From positions 14,213-78,212 of the forward strand of contig NZ_DOEH01000030.1 of the NCBI RefSeq assembly GCF_003533305.1: a DNA stretch of 64,000 nt, in the 5' to 3' direction. Position 1 is the first letter of the stretch. Every line of letters begins with the position of its first letter. The translations under genes were made by a program, and so were the position numbers. Shown piece after piece: positions 38,914 to 48,708 of the stretch. Below the pieces are notes generated by a model, which did not search any database, was not told the origin of the DNA, and saw nothing but the letters and a program-made list of their open reading frames with translations. The stretch comes from Providencia sp. Its GTDB lineage: Bacteria; Pseudomonadota; Gammaproteobacteria; Enterobacterales; Enterobacteriaceae.

Positions 38914-39963
38914 ATGAAAAATAAAACAATTCATACCGTTATATTTTGTTTTTTATTTATTTTTTTGGCGAATGCGCAAGAAATGCGAGATCCGTTTGTT
39001 CCAGTGTTAGAAATAGATTCAGAAATGGATGAAATACCCGTTTTAGCGTTACCCCTTAAAACAGCAAATAAACCGGATATCATCATCGTAGAGAAAATAT
39101 TCAAACTCGTCTCGATAGATGTACAAGAAGTTTATCAACAACTTATTCAACCTGAGATATCTTTATTATCAAATGATGCTATCGTCAGTCATGATATAAC
39201 GACCAATAGCTTGATTATAAAAGATAATAAAACACGAATGATGATTATCGAGGAGTGGCTTAAACAAAAAGATGTGCCTAAACATCAAGTGCAAATTACA
39301 GCTCATATTATTAGCAGCAGTAGAACCGCACTACAAGAATTAGGCTTAGAGTGGGGAATGCTAGCAGGTAACTCAACCAATAGTCATCACAGCCGATTTA
39401 ATCGCTATAATGTAGCGCCTGGACAATTTTCATTCAACTTATTGAAACTGGGAGATGGGCTGCTTGAACTGAAGCTCAATGCATTAGAAAAAGAAAATTT
39501 ACTCTCTATTATTGCCAGCCCTCGCTTGATGGCCTCTCACAAACAGCCCGCTAATATCCAGCAAGGAACTGAAATTCCATATGTTATTAGTAGCGATAAA
39601 AAAACACATGTTCAATTCAAAGATGCAGTGCTAGGTATGGATGTAACGCCCACTATTTTTCGAGATGAAAAAGTCGAATTGATACTCAAAATCAGCCATA
39701 ACTCACCAGATACCGCATTAACCACCAGCCAAAATCATCATTTAGCAATAAACAAACAAGAAATTTCGACCTCGGTAACAATTAAAAATAATGAAACCCT
39801 AATACTTGGGGGAATTTTCCAACAAAAACAAGAAAAAACAGAAACAGGCTTACCCTTTATTTCTCGGATTCCATTTTTAGGCGCTTTATTTGCAAATAGT
39901 GCGGAGCACATTGATAGAAGAGTTTTAGTTGTTTTTATTACCCCAAAACTAGTCAATATTTAG
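38914..39963 (+). CDS. hofQ: DNA-uptake secretin HofQ, short form
   Basis: A 349-residue secretin (E. coli HofQ is 412). The signal peptide ends at ANAQ. Then comes EMRDPFVPVLEID, which resembles the RDPF motif of PilP/HofP, and an N1-type domain (ISLLSNDAIVSHDITTNSLI). The secretin barrel is complete (LIASPRLMAS-like SIIASPRLMASHKQPANIQQ, GTEIPYVI, KNNETLILGGIFQQ, LPFISRIPFLGALFANS). The N0/AMIN part seen in other HofQ proteins appears to be missing. It would form the outer-membrane DNA-uptake pore. Confidence 0.85.
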   Translation: MKNKTIHTVIFCFLFIFLANAQEMRDPFVPVLEIDSEMDEIPVLALPLKTANKPDIIIVEKIFKLVSIDVQEVYQQLIQPEISLLSNDAIVSHDITTNSLIIKDNKTRMMIIEEWLKQKDVPKHQVQITAHIISSSRTALQELGLEWGMLAGNSTNSHHSRFNRYNVAPGQFSFNLLKLGDGLLELKLNALEKENLLSIIASPRLMASHKQPANIQQGTEIPYVISSDKKTHVQFKDAVLGMDVTPTIFRDEKVELILKISHNSPDTALTTSQNHHLAINKQEISTSVTIKNNETLILGGIFQQKQEKTETGLPFISRIPFLGALFANSAEHIDRRVLVVFITPKLVNI

Positions 39964-40468
39964 AAATGAAAAATTAAACACTAGATTTCAATTGGTTGAA
40001 CGAATAAAAAGCAAAATATTGAAGAAAATATTATTTTTTATGACATAAACATACCGGATAAATTTGACGCTGACGCCGTTTTAGCATACAAGGTTATCCA
40101 TTGAGTGTTCTAACTATCGGTAGATTAAAGAACAAACTATCAGCCGCTTATAAAACAGCCACAATAAATTTGATCTAGAATTAACAGTAATATCACGTAC
40201 TGAATGCGATGAAAAACCTGTTAAAATTTATATTAAACAAAGTGTTAGGCAAAGTAGACGGTTCGAATATAGAAACTAGTAACTAAAATTGAGGCTCTTT
40301 GTTCACTTAGTGCCTCTTTATGTAGTTGCAATTTAGGTGGATGTATTGAGATAATTTTCTTATCTGATCTCACATCATCACTTATGAGGTTTCAGTTTAG
40401 GTCCCGCCGCTGATCCAATTGGCGGGGCGGGTGATCATTAACGAATAATCGTAGTAATACCAAAAAAC
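39964..40468. other. hofQ-aroK intergenic region with GC-rich leader hairpin
   Basis: About 500 bp with no recognisable gene in any frame. Near its right end CCCGCC (40403-40408) can pair with GGCGGG (40421-40426) or with a second GGGCGGG at 40425-40431. This GC-rich hairpin lies about 40 bp before the aroK start and stands out from the A+T-rich surroundings. It could be an internal terminator or an mRNA leader structure. Confidence 0.45.
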
Positions 40469-40990
40469 ATGGCAGAGAAACGCAATATCTTTCTGGTTGG
40501 ACCGATGGGTGCTGGCAAAAGCACTATTGGTCGTCAGTTGGCTCAACAGCTTAATATGGAGTTTTTCGATTCTGATCATGAGATAGAAAAACGTACTGGC
40601 GCAGATGTAGGTTGGGTATTCGACCTAGAAGGTGAGGAAGGCTTTCGCGATCGCGAAGAAAAGATCATCAACGAGCTCACTGAAAAACAGGGCATTGTAT
40701 TAGCGACAGGCGGTGGTTCTGTTAAATCAAAAGAAACTCGCAATCGCTTATCTGCTCGTGGTGTCGTTGTCTACCTTGAAACCAACATTGAAAAGCAACT
40801 TTCGAGAACACAACGTGATAAGAAACGCCCTCTTTTACAAGTGGATGAGCCTGCACGTGAAGTACTTGAGAAACTCGCATCTGAACGCAATCCGATGTAT
40901 GAAGAAATTGCTGATATAACAATTCATACTGATGAACAAAGTGCAAAAGTTGTCGCGAGCCAAATCATTGAACTGTTAGAAAAAAACTAA
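40469..40990 (+). CDS. aroK: Shikimate kinase I
   Basis: A 173-residue cytosolic kinase that phosphorylates shikimate with ATP, with the E. coli length and near-identical N-terminus. Walker A is [12 protein letters not shown] (about residues 11-22); the shikimate-binding [11 protein letters not shown] and GFRDREE segments and the lid [11 protein letters not shown] are present. It is the first gene of the aroK-aroB-damX-dam-rpe-gph-trpS string. Confidence 0.97.
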   Translation: MAEKRNIFLVGPMGAGKSTIGRQLAQQLNMEFFDSDHEIEKRTGADVGWVFDLEGEEGFRDREEKIINELTEKQGIVLATGGGSVKSKETRNRLSARGVVVYLETNIEKQLSRTQRDKKRPLLQVDEPAREVLEKLASERNPMYEEIADITIHTDEQSAKVVASQIIELLEKN

Positions 40991-41039
40991 CTAACCATTA
41001 TGTTCATTTCATAAGTAATTAATTCAAGGTAAAAGCAAG

Positions 41040-42128
41040 ATGGAAAAAGTCACTGTTACTCTGGATGAACGCAGTTATCCAATCACCATTGCACCTGGTT
41101 TGTACAACCAAACAGATGCATTTTGGCCGTTAACTGCGGATCAGCGAGCAATGATAGTGACTAACGAAACACTTGCACCTATCTATTTAGATAAAATAAA
41201 ACAAGTACTTAAATCTTCAGGCGTTAAGGTAGAATCCGTTGTACTACCAGATGGTGAACAGTACAAATCTTTATTTATTATGAATGATGTTTTTACCGCA
41301 TTACTTGAAAACCACCACAACCGTGACACTACCCTCATCGCTCTTGGTGGGGGGGTTATCGGGGACTTGACGGGCTTTGCAGCGGCGAGTTATCAACGCG
41401 GTGTGCGCTTTATTCAAGTTCCAACCACTTTATTATCCCAAGTAGACTCTTCTGTTGGTGGTAAAACCGCCGTTAATCATCCCCTAGGCAAAAATATGAT
41501 TGGTGCATTTTATCAACCTGCATCGGTTATTATTGACTTGGATTGTTTAAAAACGTTACCTAAAAGAGAATTATCTTCCGGGCTCGCCGAAGTTATCAAA
41601 TATGGCATCATTCTTGATGGCGATTTTTTTAACTGGCTAGAAGACAATATCGATGCACTTATGGTGCTAGATGACAAAGCCATGGCTTACTGCATTCGCC
41701 GCTGCTGTGAGCTTAAAGCTCAAGTTGTCGCTGCCGATGAAAAAGAAACTAACGGATTAAGAGCCTTACTCAACCTTGGTCATACCTTTGGACATGCAAT
41801 TGAAGCTCACATGGGATATGGCGTGTGGTTACACGGTGAAGCCGTAGCCGCAGGGATGGTAATGGCAGCCAAAACTGCTGAACTTATCGGTAACTTTCCC
41901 TCGGAACAAACACAAAGAGTCATTACGCTTTTAGAACGAGCTCAACTTCCTGTAACAGGTCCTTCCCAAATGAAGCCTGATGACTACTTACCTCATATGA
42001 TGAGAGATAAAAAAGTCATGGGTGGAAAACTTCATTTAATCTTACCAACTACTATCGGCCATTCAGAGATGCGTTCAGATATTGATGCTCAAACTGTTAT
42101 CACAGCGATATCTTCCTGCATGCCTTAA
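41040..42128 (+). CDS. aroB: 3-dehydroquinate synthase
   Basis: A 362-residue NAD- and metal-dependent enzyme converting DAHP to 3-dehydroquinate. The NAD site is [15 protein letters not shown] (about residues 100-114), with the metal ligands in GLAEVIKYG and [14 protein letters not shown] plus [10 protein letters not shown]. It follows aroK by 49 bp. It acts directly on the product of DAHP synthases, including the class II enzyme encoded at 61347. Confidence 0.97.
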   Translation: MEKVTVTLDERSYPITIAPGLYNQTDAFWPLTADQRAMIVTNETLAPIYLDKIKQVLKSSGVKVESVVLPDGEQYKSLFIMNDVFTALLENHHNRDTTLIALGGGVIGDLTGFAAASYQRGVRFIQVPTTLLSQVDSSVGGKTAVNHPLGKNMIGAFYQPASVIIDLDCLKTLPKRELSSGLAEVIKYGIILDGDFFNWLEDNIDALMVLDDKAMAYCIRRCCELKAQVVAADEKETNGLRALLNLGHTFGHAIEAHMGYGVWLHGEAVAAGMVMAAKTAELIGNFPSEQTQRVITLLERAQLPVTGPSQMKPDDYLPHMMRDKKVMGGKLHLILPTTIGHSEMRSDIDAQTVITAISSCMP

Positions 42129-42425
42129 AAAAACGCTAAAATAGATAGTATTCCATTCAGAACAAATAAAACCTTGAATATTTACAGGCGTTTTAAAATG
42201 TTACTGGTAGATGTATGCTAAAGTCGTTAAATTATACGGTATGCCTAGCGCCTATAAACGATACTCTTAAATATATAGATGTAATCTCATTGAAGTAGCA
42301 ATGATATTGCGAAAGAATCTATTACTTTGAAAGTAAGCAGAAATACACTGCTTAATCGTTAACAGGTTGTAATGATAAAAAACATTTTATCTCTACGACA
42401 GGCGAACTTTATTCGGGAGAGGAAA

Positions 42426-43331
42426 ATGGACGAATTTAAACCAGATAATCAGGGTCAAAATGATCTAAGGCCTGATTCATCAGATAGACCAACAGGGCGC
42501 TCACGCCAATCTACACCTACAAAGCCTAAAATAGCGCTATCTCGCCAACACATTATGATTGGTGTCGGTGTACTTGTGCTATTACTCTTAATTATTGCCA
42601 TTAGCTCAGCCTTAAAAGCACCGACTGAGCACGAAAAATTGCAAACTGATAGTGCAAATGAACGTAATATTGATTTATCTGGCTCATCTTCTTTGACTAA
42701 CTCTCAAAGCCAGACTCAACCAGGCCAAGCTCAAGAAATAAACGGACCACAAGTTAGCCCAGCGCCAACACAAGGTGAGCTACAGCCACAACAAACAGGC
42801 CTTGGTGAGCGAATTGAAATTCCAGGTGATGTTGTTGATGCCCTTAACCAAGGTCAAACTCCGACCCAAGGTACAGCAACTACACAACCACAAAATGTCA
42901 CGCCACTAACGCCACCACAGGTTAAACCTGTAGAGCAACAGCCGGTGACAAAACCGGTTACACCAGAAAGAACACCACCGAAAACCGTTGAAACTAAGCC
43001 ACAAGCTCAAACAAAGCCACCCGCTAAGTCAACAACGGCAAGTAATACCCAAAGTGGAAACTTAATGGCGGCTCCTGCCGGAAGCTATACACTACAATTA
43101 AGTAGTGCAAGCCGTTCTGATACGCTCGAAGCCTTCGCAAAAGACAATAAACTTGCTAACTATAAAGTGTACAAAACCATTCGTAATGGACAAACTTGGT
43201 ATGTCCTAATTTATGGTAATTATAGCTCCGTGAGTGATGCTAAAAATGCAATTGCAACCTTACCAGCCGCAATTCAAGCGAAGAAACCGTGGGTCAGAAA
43301 TATGAAACAAGTTAAACAGGATCAAAAATAA
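42426..43331 (+). CDS. damX: Cell-division SPOR-domain protein DamX
   Basis: A 301-residue bitopic protein. The start is ATG 42426 (MDEFKPDNQGQ), matching the E. coli N-terminus and preceded by GGGAGAGGAAA; an upstream ATG at 42372 only extends the frame. One membrane segment (IMIGVGVLVLLLLIIAISSA, about residues 43-62) is followed by a long Pro/Gln/Thr-rich linker and a C-terminal SPOR domain (GSYTLQLSSASRSDTLEAFA) that binds denuded septal peptidoglycan. It is much shorter than E. coli DamX (428), mainly in the acidic N-terminal and linker parts. Confidence 0.93.
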   Translation: MDEFKPDNQGQNDLRPDSSDRPTGRSRQSTPTKPKIALSRQHIMIGVGVLVLLLLIIAISSALKAPTEHEKLQTDSANERNIDLSGSSSLTNSQSQTQPGQAQEINGPQVSPAPTQGELQPQQTGLGERIEIPGDVVDALNQGQTPTQGTATTQPQNVTPLTPPQVKPVEQQPVTKPVTPERTPPKTVETKPQAQTKPPAKSTTASNTQSGNLMAAPAGSYTLQLSSASRSDTLEAFAKDNKLANYKVYKTIRNGQTWYVLIYGNYSSVSDAKNAIATLPAAIQAKKPWVRNMKQVKQDQK

Positions 43332-43413
43332 CAACGTTTTCCCCCGGGCGCATTGTGTTGTCCTGACAGAGTATGTGTGTAGTTACTCTAAACGATTGTA
43401 ATTATAAGACGAC

Positions 43414-44316
43414 ATGAAGAAAAAACGTGCTTTTTTAAAATGGGCTGGGGGTAAGTACCCTCTTGTGGAAGATATTAAAAGACATCTTCCACAAGGTGAT
43501 TGTTTAATCGAGCCCTTTGTCGGTGCAGGTTCAGTGTTTTTAAACACCAGCTATGATTCTTACGTACTGGCAGATATCAACAGTGACCTCATCAACCTCT
43601 ATAATACGGTAAAATATCGTACTGATTTCTTTATTGATGAAGCACAACGGATTTTTACACCTGAATTCAACACTTCAGAACAGTATTACTTGATGCGTGA
43701 AGCATTTAATAAATCGACCGACACAGAAAAACGCAGTATCCTTTTTCTGTACTTAAATCGTCACTGTTATAATGGATTATGTCGTTATAATTCACGTGGC
43801 GAATTTAACGTTCCTTTTGGCCGTTATAAAAAACCTTATTTTCCAAAAGATGAGTTGCTGTGGTTTGCTGAAAAATCGCAAAACGCCATTATGGTTACTC
43901 AGCACTATAATGAAACACTGCTCAATGCAAAAGAAGGCTCAGTCATTTACTGTGATCCTCCGTATGCACCGCTGTCAGAGACTGCCAATTTTACGGCTTA
44001 TCATACCAATTCGTTTAATACTCAAGACCAACAAAATTTGGCCTTTTTAGCTAGAAAATTATCATCTGAAAGCAAAATTCCAGTTCTTATCTCAAATCAC
44101 GATACCCCGCTTACGCGAGAGTGGTATCATCAAGCACAGTTACACATTGTAAAAGTACGCCGAACCATTAGTAGAAACATATTAAATCGCGCTAAGGTCA
44201 ATGAAATATTGGCACTCTATGCGGGAGAACTAAATACTCTTTCTCCTAGTAAAACTGACGTTCTAGCAACCCAAGACCTTGCTCTTAGCACACAATGGCT
44301 CACAGATAACGATTAA
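43414..44316 (+). CDS. dam: DNA adenine methyltransferase (GATC)
   Basis: A 300-residue N6-adenine methyltransferase of the alpha group. The SAM motif is FVGAGSVFLN (about residues 36-45) and the catalytic motif is DPPY (in IYCDPPYAPLSETANFTAYH). The N-terminus KKKRAFLKWAGGKYPL is the Dam pattern. It is about 20 residues longer than E. coli Dam (278) at the C-terminus, after EILALYAGE. It methylates GATC sites used in mismatch repair and replication control. Third core position of the aroK operon. Confidence 0.96.
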   Translation: MKKKRAFLKWAGGKYPLVEDIKRHLPQGDCLIEPFVGAGSVFLNTSYDSYVLADINSDLINLYNTVKYRTDFFIDEAQRIFTPEFNTSEQYYLMREAFNKSTDTEKRSILFLYLNRHCYNGLCRYNSRGEFNVPFGRYKKPYFPKDELLWFAEKSQNAIMVTQHYNETLLNAKEGSVIYCDPPYAPLSETANFTAYHTNSFNTQDQQNLAFLARKLSSESKIPVLISNHDTPLTREWYHQAQLHIVKVRRTISRNILNRAKVNEILALYAGELNTLSPSKTDVLATQDLALSTQWLTDND

Positions 44317-44331
44317 TAATCGGAGACAATA

Positions 44332-45003
44332 ATGAAAGATTTTCTCATTGCCCCATCTATTTTATCTGCTGACTTTGCTCGTTTAGGCGAAGATACTGCA
44401 AAAGTCCTCGCTGCCGGCGCAGATATTGTTCATTTTGACGTTATGGATAACCACTATGTCCCAAATCTGACTTTTGGTGCACCTATCTGTAAAGCACTGC
44501 GTGACTATGGCATCACAGCCCCCATTGATATTCACTTAATGGTTAAACCTGTCGACAGGATCATTCCTGATTTCGCTAAAGCAGGTGCAAACCATATCAG
44601 CTTTCACCCAGAAGCCAGTGAACACATCGATAGATCGCTTCAGTTGATTAGAGAACATGGTTGTACCGCCGGACTAGTTTTTAACCCAGCGACGCCGTTA
44701 AGCTATCTTGAATATGTGATGGATAAAGTCGATATGATCTTACTGATGTCAGTTAACCCTGGTTTCGGCGGTCAATCCTTTATTCCACAAACACTGAATA
44801 AATTGCGCCAAGTTCGTAAACTAATTGACGAAAGTGGTTATGATATTCGTCTCGAAGTTGATGGCGGGGTCAAGGTCAATAATATCGCAGAAATTGCAGC
44901 CGCGGGTGCAGATACATTCGTTGCAGGTTCAGCTATCTTTGATCAACCTGACTACAAAACTGTCATCGATGCCATGCGCAAAGAATTAGAAAAGGTCTCG
45001 TAA
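44332..45003 (+). CDS. rpe: Ribulose-phosphate 3-epimerase
   Basis: A 223-residue TIM-barrel enzyme interconverting ribulose 5-phosphate and xylulose 5-phosphate. Visible motifs are [20 protein letters not shown], the metal-binding [16 protein letters not shown] and DIHLM, and [14 protein letters not shown]. It lies 15 bp after dam, and its stop overlaps the gph start by one base. Confidence 0.97.
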   Translation: MKDFLIAPSILSADFARLGEDTAKVLAAGADIVHFDVMDNHYVPNLTFGAPICKALRDYGITAPIDIHLMVKPVDRIIPDFAKAGANHISFHPEASEHIDRSLQLIREHGCTAGLVFNPATPLSYLEYVMDKVDMILLMSVNPGFGGQSFIPQTLNKLRQVRKLIDESGYDIRLEVDGGVKVNNIAEIAAAGADTFVAGSAIFDQPDYKTVIDAMRKELEKVS

Positions 45004-45695
45004 TGACACAAGTTGTTTTAGAAAATATTAAAGCTATCGCTTTTGATTTAGATGGAACCCTTGTTGACAGCGCCGGTGGCTTAACTGAAGCCATCGACAA
45101 AATGCTTGAAGAACATGGATTTTCACCTGCGGGTAAAGAACGTGTTTCTATTTGGGTTGGCAATGGTGGCGATGTTTTAGTCGATAGAGCCCTCACATGG
45201 GCAGGCGCTACTATCTCAGCTGAATTACAAAAAACAGCTCGTGAAAGCTTTGCTAAGTATTATGCGATTTCAGTCACGACTGGTAGCGAATTGTTCCCTC
45301 AAGTGAAAGAAACTCTCGACATACTGGCTCAAAATCACTTACCGATGGCTATTGTTACCAATAAACCGACGCCGTTTATCGCGCCGTTATTAAAGGAATT
45401 AGCTATAGATCATTATTTCTCACTGGTACTAGGTGGAAATGATGTCAAAGTGCTCAAGCCACACCCTGCCCCACTTTATCTTGTCATGGGACAATTTGGT
45501 TTGCACAAAGAAGAATTGCTTTTTGTCGGTGATTCCCGTAATGATATTATTGCAGCGCAAAGTGCTGGCTGCCCAAGTGTTGGGCTGACCTATGGCTATA
45601 ACTATGGTGAATCTATTGCACTAAGTGAGCCTGATTGCGTATTAACAAACTTTTCAGACCTTTTGCCTACGATTGGCTTAGCTGAAATAAAATAA
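45003..45695 (+). CDS. gph: Phosphoglycolate phosphatase
   Basis: A 230-residue HAD-family phosphatase. Motif I is DLDGTLVDSAGG with both catalytic aspartates, motif II is IVTNKPT, and motif IV is FVGDSRNDIIAAQSAG. It removes 2-phosphoglycolate formed during repair of oxidised DNA ends. Its ATG overlaps the rpe stop (TAATG), so translation is coupled. Confidence 0.96.
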   Translation: MTQVVLENIKAIAFDLDGTLVDSAGGLTEAIDKMLEEHGFSPAGKERVSIWVGNGGDVLVDRALTWAGATISAELQKTARESFAKYYAISVTTGSELFPQVKETLDILAQNHLPMAIVTNKPTPFIAPLLKELAIDHYFSLVLGGNDVKVLKPHPAPLYLVMGQFGLHKEELLFVGDSRNDIIAAQSAGCPSVGLTYGYNYGESIALSEPDCVLTNFSDLLPTIGLAEIK

Positions 45696-45716
45696 TTAAA
45701 AAGGATAGTAAGAGAG

Positions 45717-46760
45717 ATGAGTACTCCCATTGAACAACTAAAGCAATCCCAAAAACCTATTGTATTCAGCGGCGCACAGCCTTCCGGTGAATTAACCATC
45801 GGTAACTATATGGGTGCATTACGTCAGTGGGTGCAAATGCAAGACGATTACGACTGCATTTACTGTATCGTAGACCAACACGCAATCACGGTGCGTCAAG
45901 ACCCTGACAATTTGCGTAAAAGAACTCTCGATACCTTAGCTCTCTATCTTGCTTGTGGCATTGATCCGAAAAAAAGTACAATTTTCGTCCAATCTCACGT
46001 GCCGCAACATGCACAACTTAGCTGGGCGCTAAACTGCTATACCTATTTTGGTGAACTCAGCCGTATGACGCAGTTTAAAGATAAATCCGCGAGTCACTCT
46101 GAAAATATTAATGCCGGTTTATTTGACTATCCCGTATTAATGGCCGCAGATATTCTGATTTATCAAACCAATCAAGTCCCTGTTGGTATCGACCAAAAAC
46201 AACACCTTGAATTGAGCCGTGATATTGCCCAACGTTTTAATGCTATCTATGGTGACATTTTCACTGTACCAGAGCCATTCATTCCAACGGGTGGTGGTGC
46301 TCGTGTTATGGCTCTTCAAGATCCAACCAAAAAAATGTCTAAGTCCGATGAAAACCGTAACAACGTTATCGAGCTATTAGAAGACCCAAAAGCCGCAATG
46401 AAGAAAATCAAACGCGCGATGACTGACTCTGAAGAGCCACCTCGTGTTATCTATGATATCGAAAATAAAGCAGGGGTCTCTAATCTACTGGATATTTTGT
46501 CTGGTGTGACAGGTAAAAAGATTGCCGAGCTTGAAGCTGAGTTTGAAGGGCAAATGTACGGTCATCTAAAAGGTGCCGTTGCCGATGCCGTCGTCAGCAT
46601 GCTAACCACATTACAAGAACGTTATAACACCTTCCGTAATGATGAAGCTCTGTTAAATAAAATTATGGACGACGGCGCAACTAAAGCAGCTGCGCGTGCT
46701 CAAGAAACCCTTGATAAAGTGTATGATGCTATCGGGTTTGTAAAACGCCCACAGTTATAA
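45717..46760 (+). CDS. trpS: Tryptophanyl-tRNA synthetase
   Basis: A 347-residue class Ic synthetase (E. coli 334). The HIGH-equivalent is [13 protein letters not shown] (about residues 23-35) and the KMSKS loop is intact ([13 protein letters not shown], near residue 207). The start at 45717 ([19 protein letters not shown]) has a weak purine-rich site; it is about 13 residues longer than E. coli. It is the last gene of the operon and is followed by a strong terminator. Confidence 0.97.
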   Translation: MSTPIEQLKQSQKPIVFSGAQPSGELTIGNYMGALRQWVQMQDDYDCIYCIVDQHAITVRQDPDNLRKRTLDTLALYLACGIDPKKSTIFVQSHVPQHAQLSWALNCYTYFGELSRMTQFKDKSASHSENINAGLFDYPVLMAADILIYQTNQVPVGIDQKQHLELSRDIAQRFNAIYGDIFTVPEPFIPTGGGARVMALQDPTKKMSKSDENRNNVIELLEDPKAAMKKIKRAMTDSEEPPRVIYDIENKAGVSNLLDILSGVTGKKIAELEAEFEGQMYGHLKGAVADAVVSMLTTLQERYNTFRNDEALLNKIMDDGATKAAARAQETLDKVYDAIGFVKRPQL

Positions 46761-46779
46761 TTAGCCCATCACCAAACAA

Positions 46780-46810
46780 TAAAAATGGGGAAATCATTCC
46801 CCATTTTTAT
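46780..46810. terminator. Bidirectional terminator after trpS
   Basis: AAAAATGGGG (46781-46790) pairs with CCCCATTTTT (46799-46808) around AAATCATT. It separates the convergent trpS and hydrolase genes. Confidence 0.9.
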
Positions 46811-46835
46811 ATCTGTAATATATTAATTAAACTAG

Positions 46836-47513
46836 TTAGCGCTGTGAATCTAATAGCTCATTATTTTTGAGAACTTCTTGCGCTTTGCCATAGCTCTCAA
46901 TAAGCAACTGATAAGCAGGAAATATTTTAGTGTAAGCGTCAGCCCATTCACCTGCATCGTCACGGTTCCATGTTTTTTGTAATTCAGAGGCAACCGCAGC
47001 GGTATCCATTGGTACAACACCAGCTTGAACGACACGAGCTAAAGTAATCTCTTGAGCCATCTTACTGTAAGTTCCTGATGCATCAATAACAACAAATACT
47101 TGATAACCATCTGCAACCGCACTGATAGCAGGAAACGCCATACAAACGCTAGTAATTGTTCCCGCTATAATGAGTTGTTTTTTACCCGTCGCTTTAACCG
47201 CAGCCACAAATTCAGGGTTATCCCATGCGTTAATTTCACCACGACGAGCAATATATTGTGCATGTGGCGCATTTTGGTGTATCTCTGGGATTAATGGACC
47301 ATTAGGACCTTGAGGAACAGATGCAGTTGTAATAACAGGGAGCTTCGCTAATGATGCCATCTTAGCTAAAACGGAAGCTCTGGCACGTAATTCAGTCATT
47401 GGCATATCACCAACCGTTTGAAATAAACCACTTTGATGATCGATTAATAACATAACGGCATCATCTGGATTAATAACAGGGCGCTGACCATTAAAATTTG
47501 CAGGAATACTCAT
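46836..47513 (-). CDS. Isochorismatase-family cysteine hydrolase (YcaC-like)
   Basis: A 225-residue hydrolase. The catalytic triad is visible: Asp in [10 protein letters not shown], Lys in [11 protein letters not shown], and nucleophile Cys in [22 protein letters not shown] and [20 protein letters not shown] are close to E. coli YcaC, a hydrolase of unknown substrate. The ATG at 47513 has GAGAGG upstream and is preferred over 47528. It is divergent from a pirin gene at 47780, which suggests joint regulation. Confidence 0.88.
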   Translation of the reverse strand: MSIPANFNGQRPVINPDDAVMLLIDHQSGLFQTVGDMPMTELRARASVLAKMASLAKLPVITTASVPQGPNGPLIPEIHQNAPHAQYIARRGEINAWDNPEFVAAVKATGKKQLIIAGTITSVCMAFPAISAVADGYQVFVVIDASGTYSKMAQEITLARVVQAGVVPMDTAAVASELQKTWNRDDAGEWADAYTKIFPAYQLLIESYGKAQEVLKNNELLDSQR

Positions 47514-47779
47514 GATAATACCTCTCAACCGATGAAATAATTAAACCTATTTAAGTTAGAAAATAGAACACTGAACGGCTCATTTTCTTAAAATCTAGAT
47601 TAATGCATCCTTTTTTGGCTGAGTAGTCCAGCTTTTGATAAACACTATCCTATTTATAGAACAATATGTCGCCCTAACATTGTTCTATCTTTGCAACAAT
47701 GAAACCTATTTTTGCCACTACTGCTTAAACATTTACTCCCTTATTATTCGTTCATCAAAATAGAATTAGGAGTAAGACC

Positions 47780-48655
47780 ATGAAAAAAATCATAGGTATC
47801 TATAAATCCCCTCGTAGCCATTGGGTCGGCGATGGTTTTCCCGTTCGTTCAATGTTTACTTATAGTAATCATGGGAAATACCTTAACCCATTTATCCTAC
47901 TGGATAGAGCTGGACCGTTTAATTTTCCAAGCTCAGATGCTCCAAATAGAGGGGTTGGTGAGCACCCACATAGAGGTTTTGAAACCGTCACTATTGTTTA
48001 TGATGGCGAAGTTGCTCACCATGACTCAACAGGAAAAGGTGGGGTTATCGGCCCTGGTGATGTGCAGTGGATGACAGCAGCATCCGGTATTTTACACCAA
48101 GAGTATCAATCTGATCGCTTTATGAAAAATGGCGGTACTTTAGATATGGTGCAATTGTGGGTCAACTTACCCGCAAAAGATAAATCAGCAGCGCCGGGAT
48201 ATCAATTACTGCAAAGTAATAATATTCCCAATATTGCCTTACCGAATGAAGCAGGAACATTACGCGTTATTGCAGGTGACTATCTAGGTAACAAGGGCGC
48301 CGCACGAACCTTTACCGCGATGGATGTATGGGATTTACAACTGAATAAAGGCAAAACTGTTGGCTTACAGACCAAAGCAGGTCGCCACGTCGGCTTGGTC
48401 ATGCTACGCGGTTCATTGTTTGTTGATGGCAATGCCAGCTTGAGTGAGGGGGAATTAATGATCCTTGATAACAGCGATAGCAATATCATACTCGAAGCCA
48501 CAGAGGATGCATTAGTGCTGTTTTTAAGTGGTGATCCTATTGATGAGCCGGTAGTCGGTTACGGCCCGTTCGTCATGAATAGCGAAAAAGAAATCACTGA
48601 AGCCGTTAATGACTTCAATAATGGTAAGTTTGGTCATATTCCAGCCGCTCATTAG
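47780..48655 (+). CDS. Pirin family protein
   Basis: A 291-residue pirin with two cupin domains. The metal ligands are in GVGEHPHRGFETVTIVYDGE and in GILHQEYQSD, and the Pirin C-terminal domain follows (about 170-280, with VMLRGSLFVDGNASLSEGEL). Bacterial pirins may act as dioxygenases or as redox/iron-sensing binding partners, and the role here is unknown. TTAGGAGTAAG precedes the ATG. It lies between a divergent isochorismatase-like gene and a convergent LysR gene. Confidence 0.9.
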   Translation: MKKIIGIYKSPRSHWVGDGFPVRSMFTYSNHGKYLNPFILLDRAGPFNFPSSDAPNRGVGEHPHRGFETVTIVYDGEVAHHDSTGKGGVIGPGDVQWMTAASGILHQEYQSDRFMKNGGTLDMVQLWVNLPAKDKSAAPGYQLLQSNNIPNIALPNEAGTLRVIAGDYLGNKGAARTFTAMDVWDLQLNKGKTVGLQTKAGRHVGLVMLRGSLFVDGNASLSEGELMILDNSDSNIILEATEDALVLFLSGDPIDEPVVGYGPFVMNSEKEITEAVNDFNNGKFGHIPAAH

Positions 48656-48669
48656 ATTTTACTATACGA

Positions 48670-48708
48670 AAAATTCCCCATGGGCTTGCCTATCGGGGAA
48701 TTTTTTAT
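48670..48708. terminator. Terminator between pirin and LysR genes
   Basis: AAATTCCCC (48671-48679) pairs with GGGGAATTT (48695-48703) and is followed by T-rich sequence that overlaps the last codon of the LysR gene. Confidence 0.8.
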
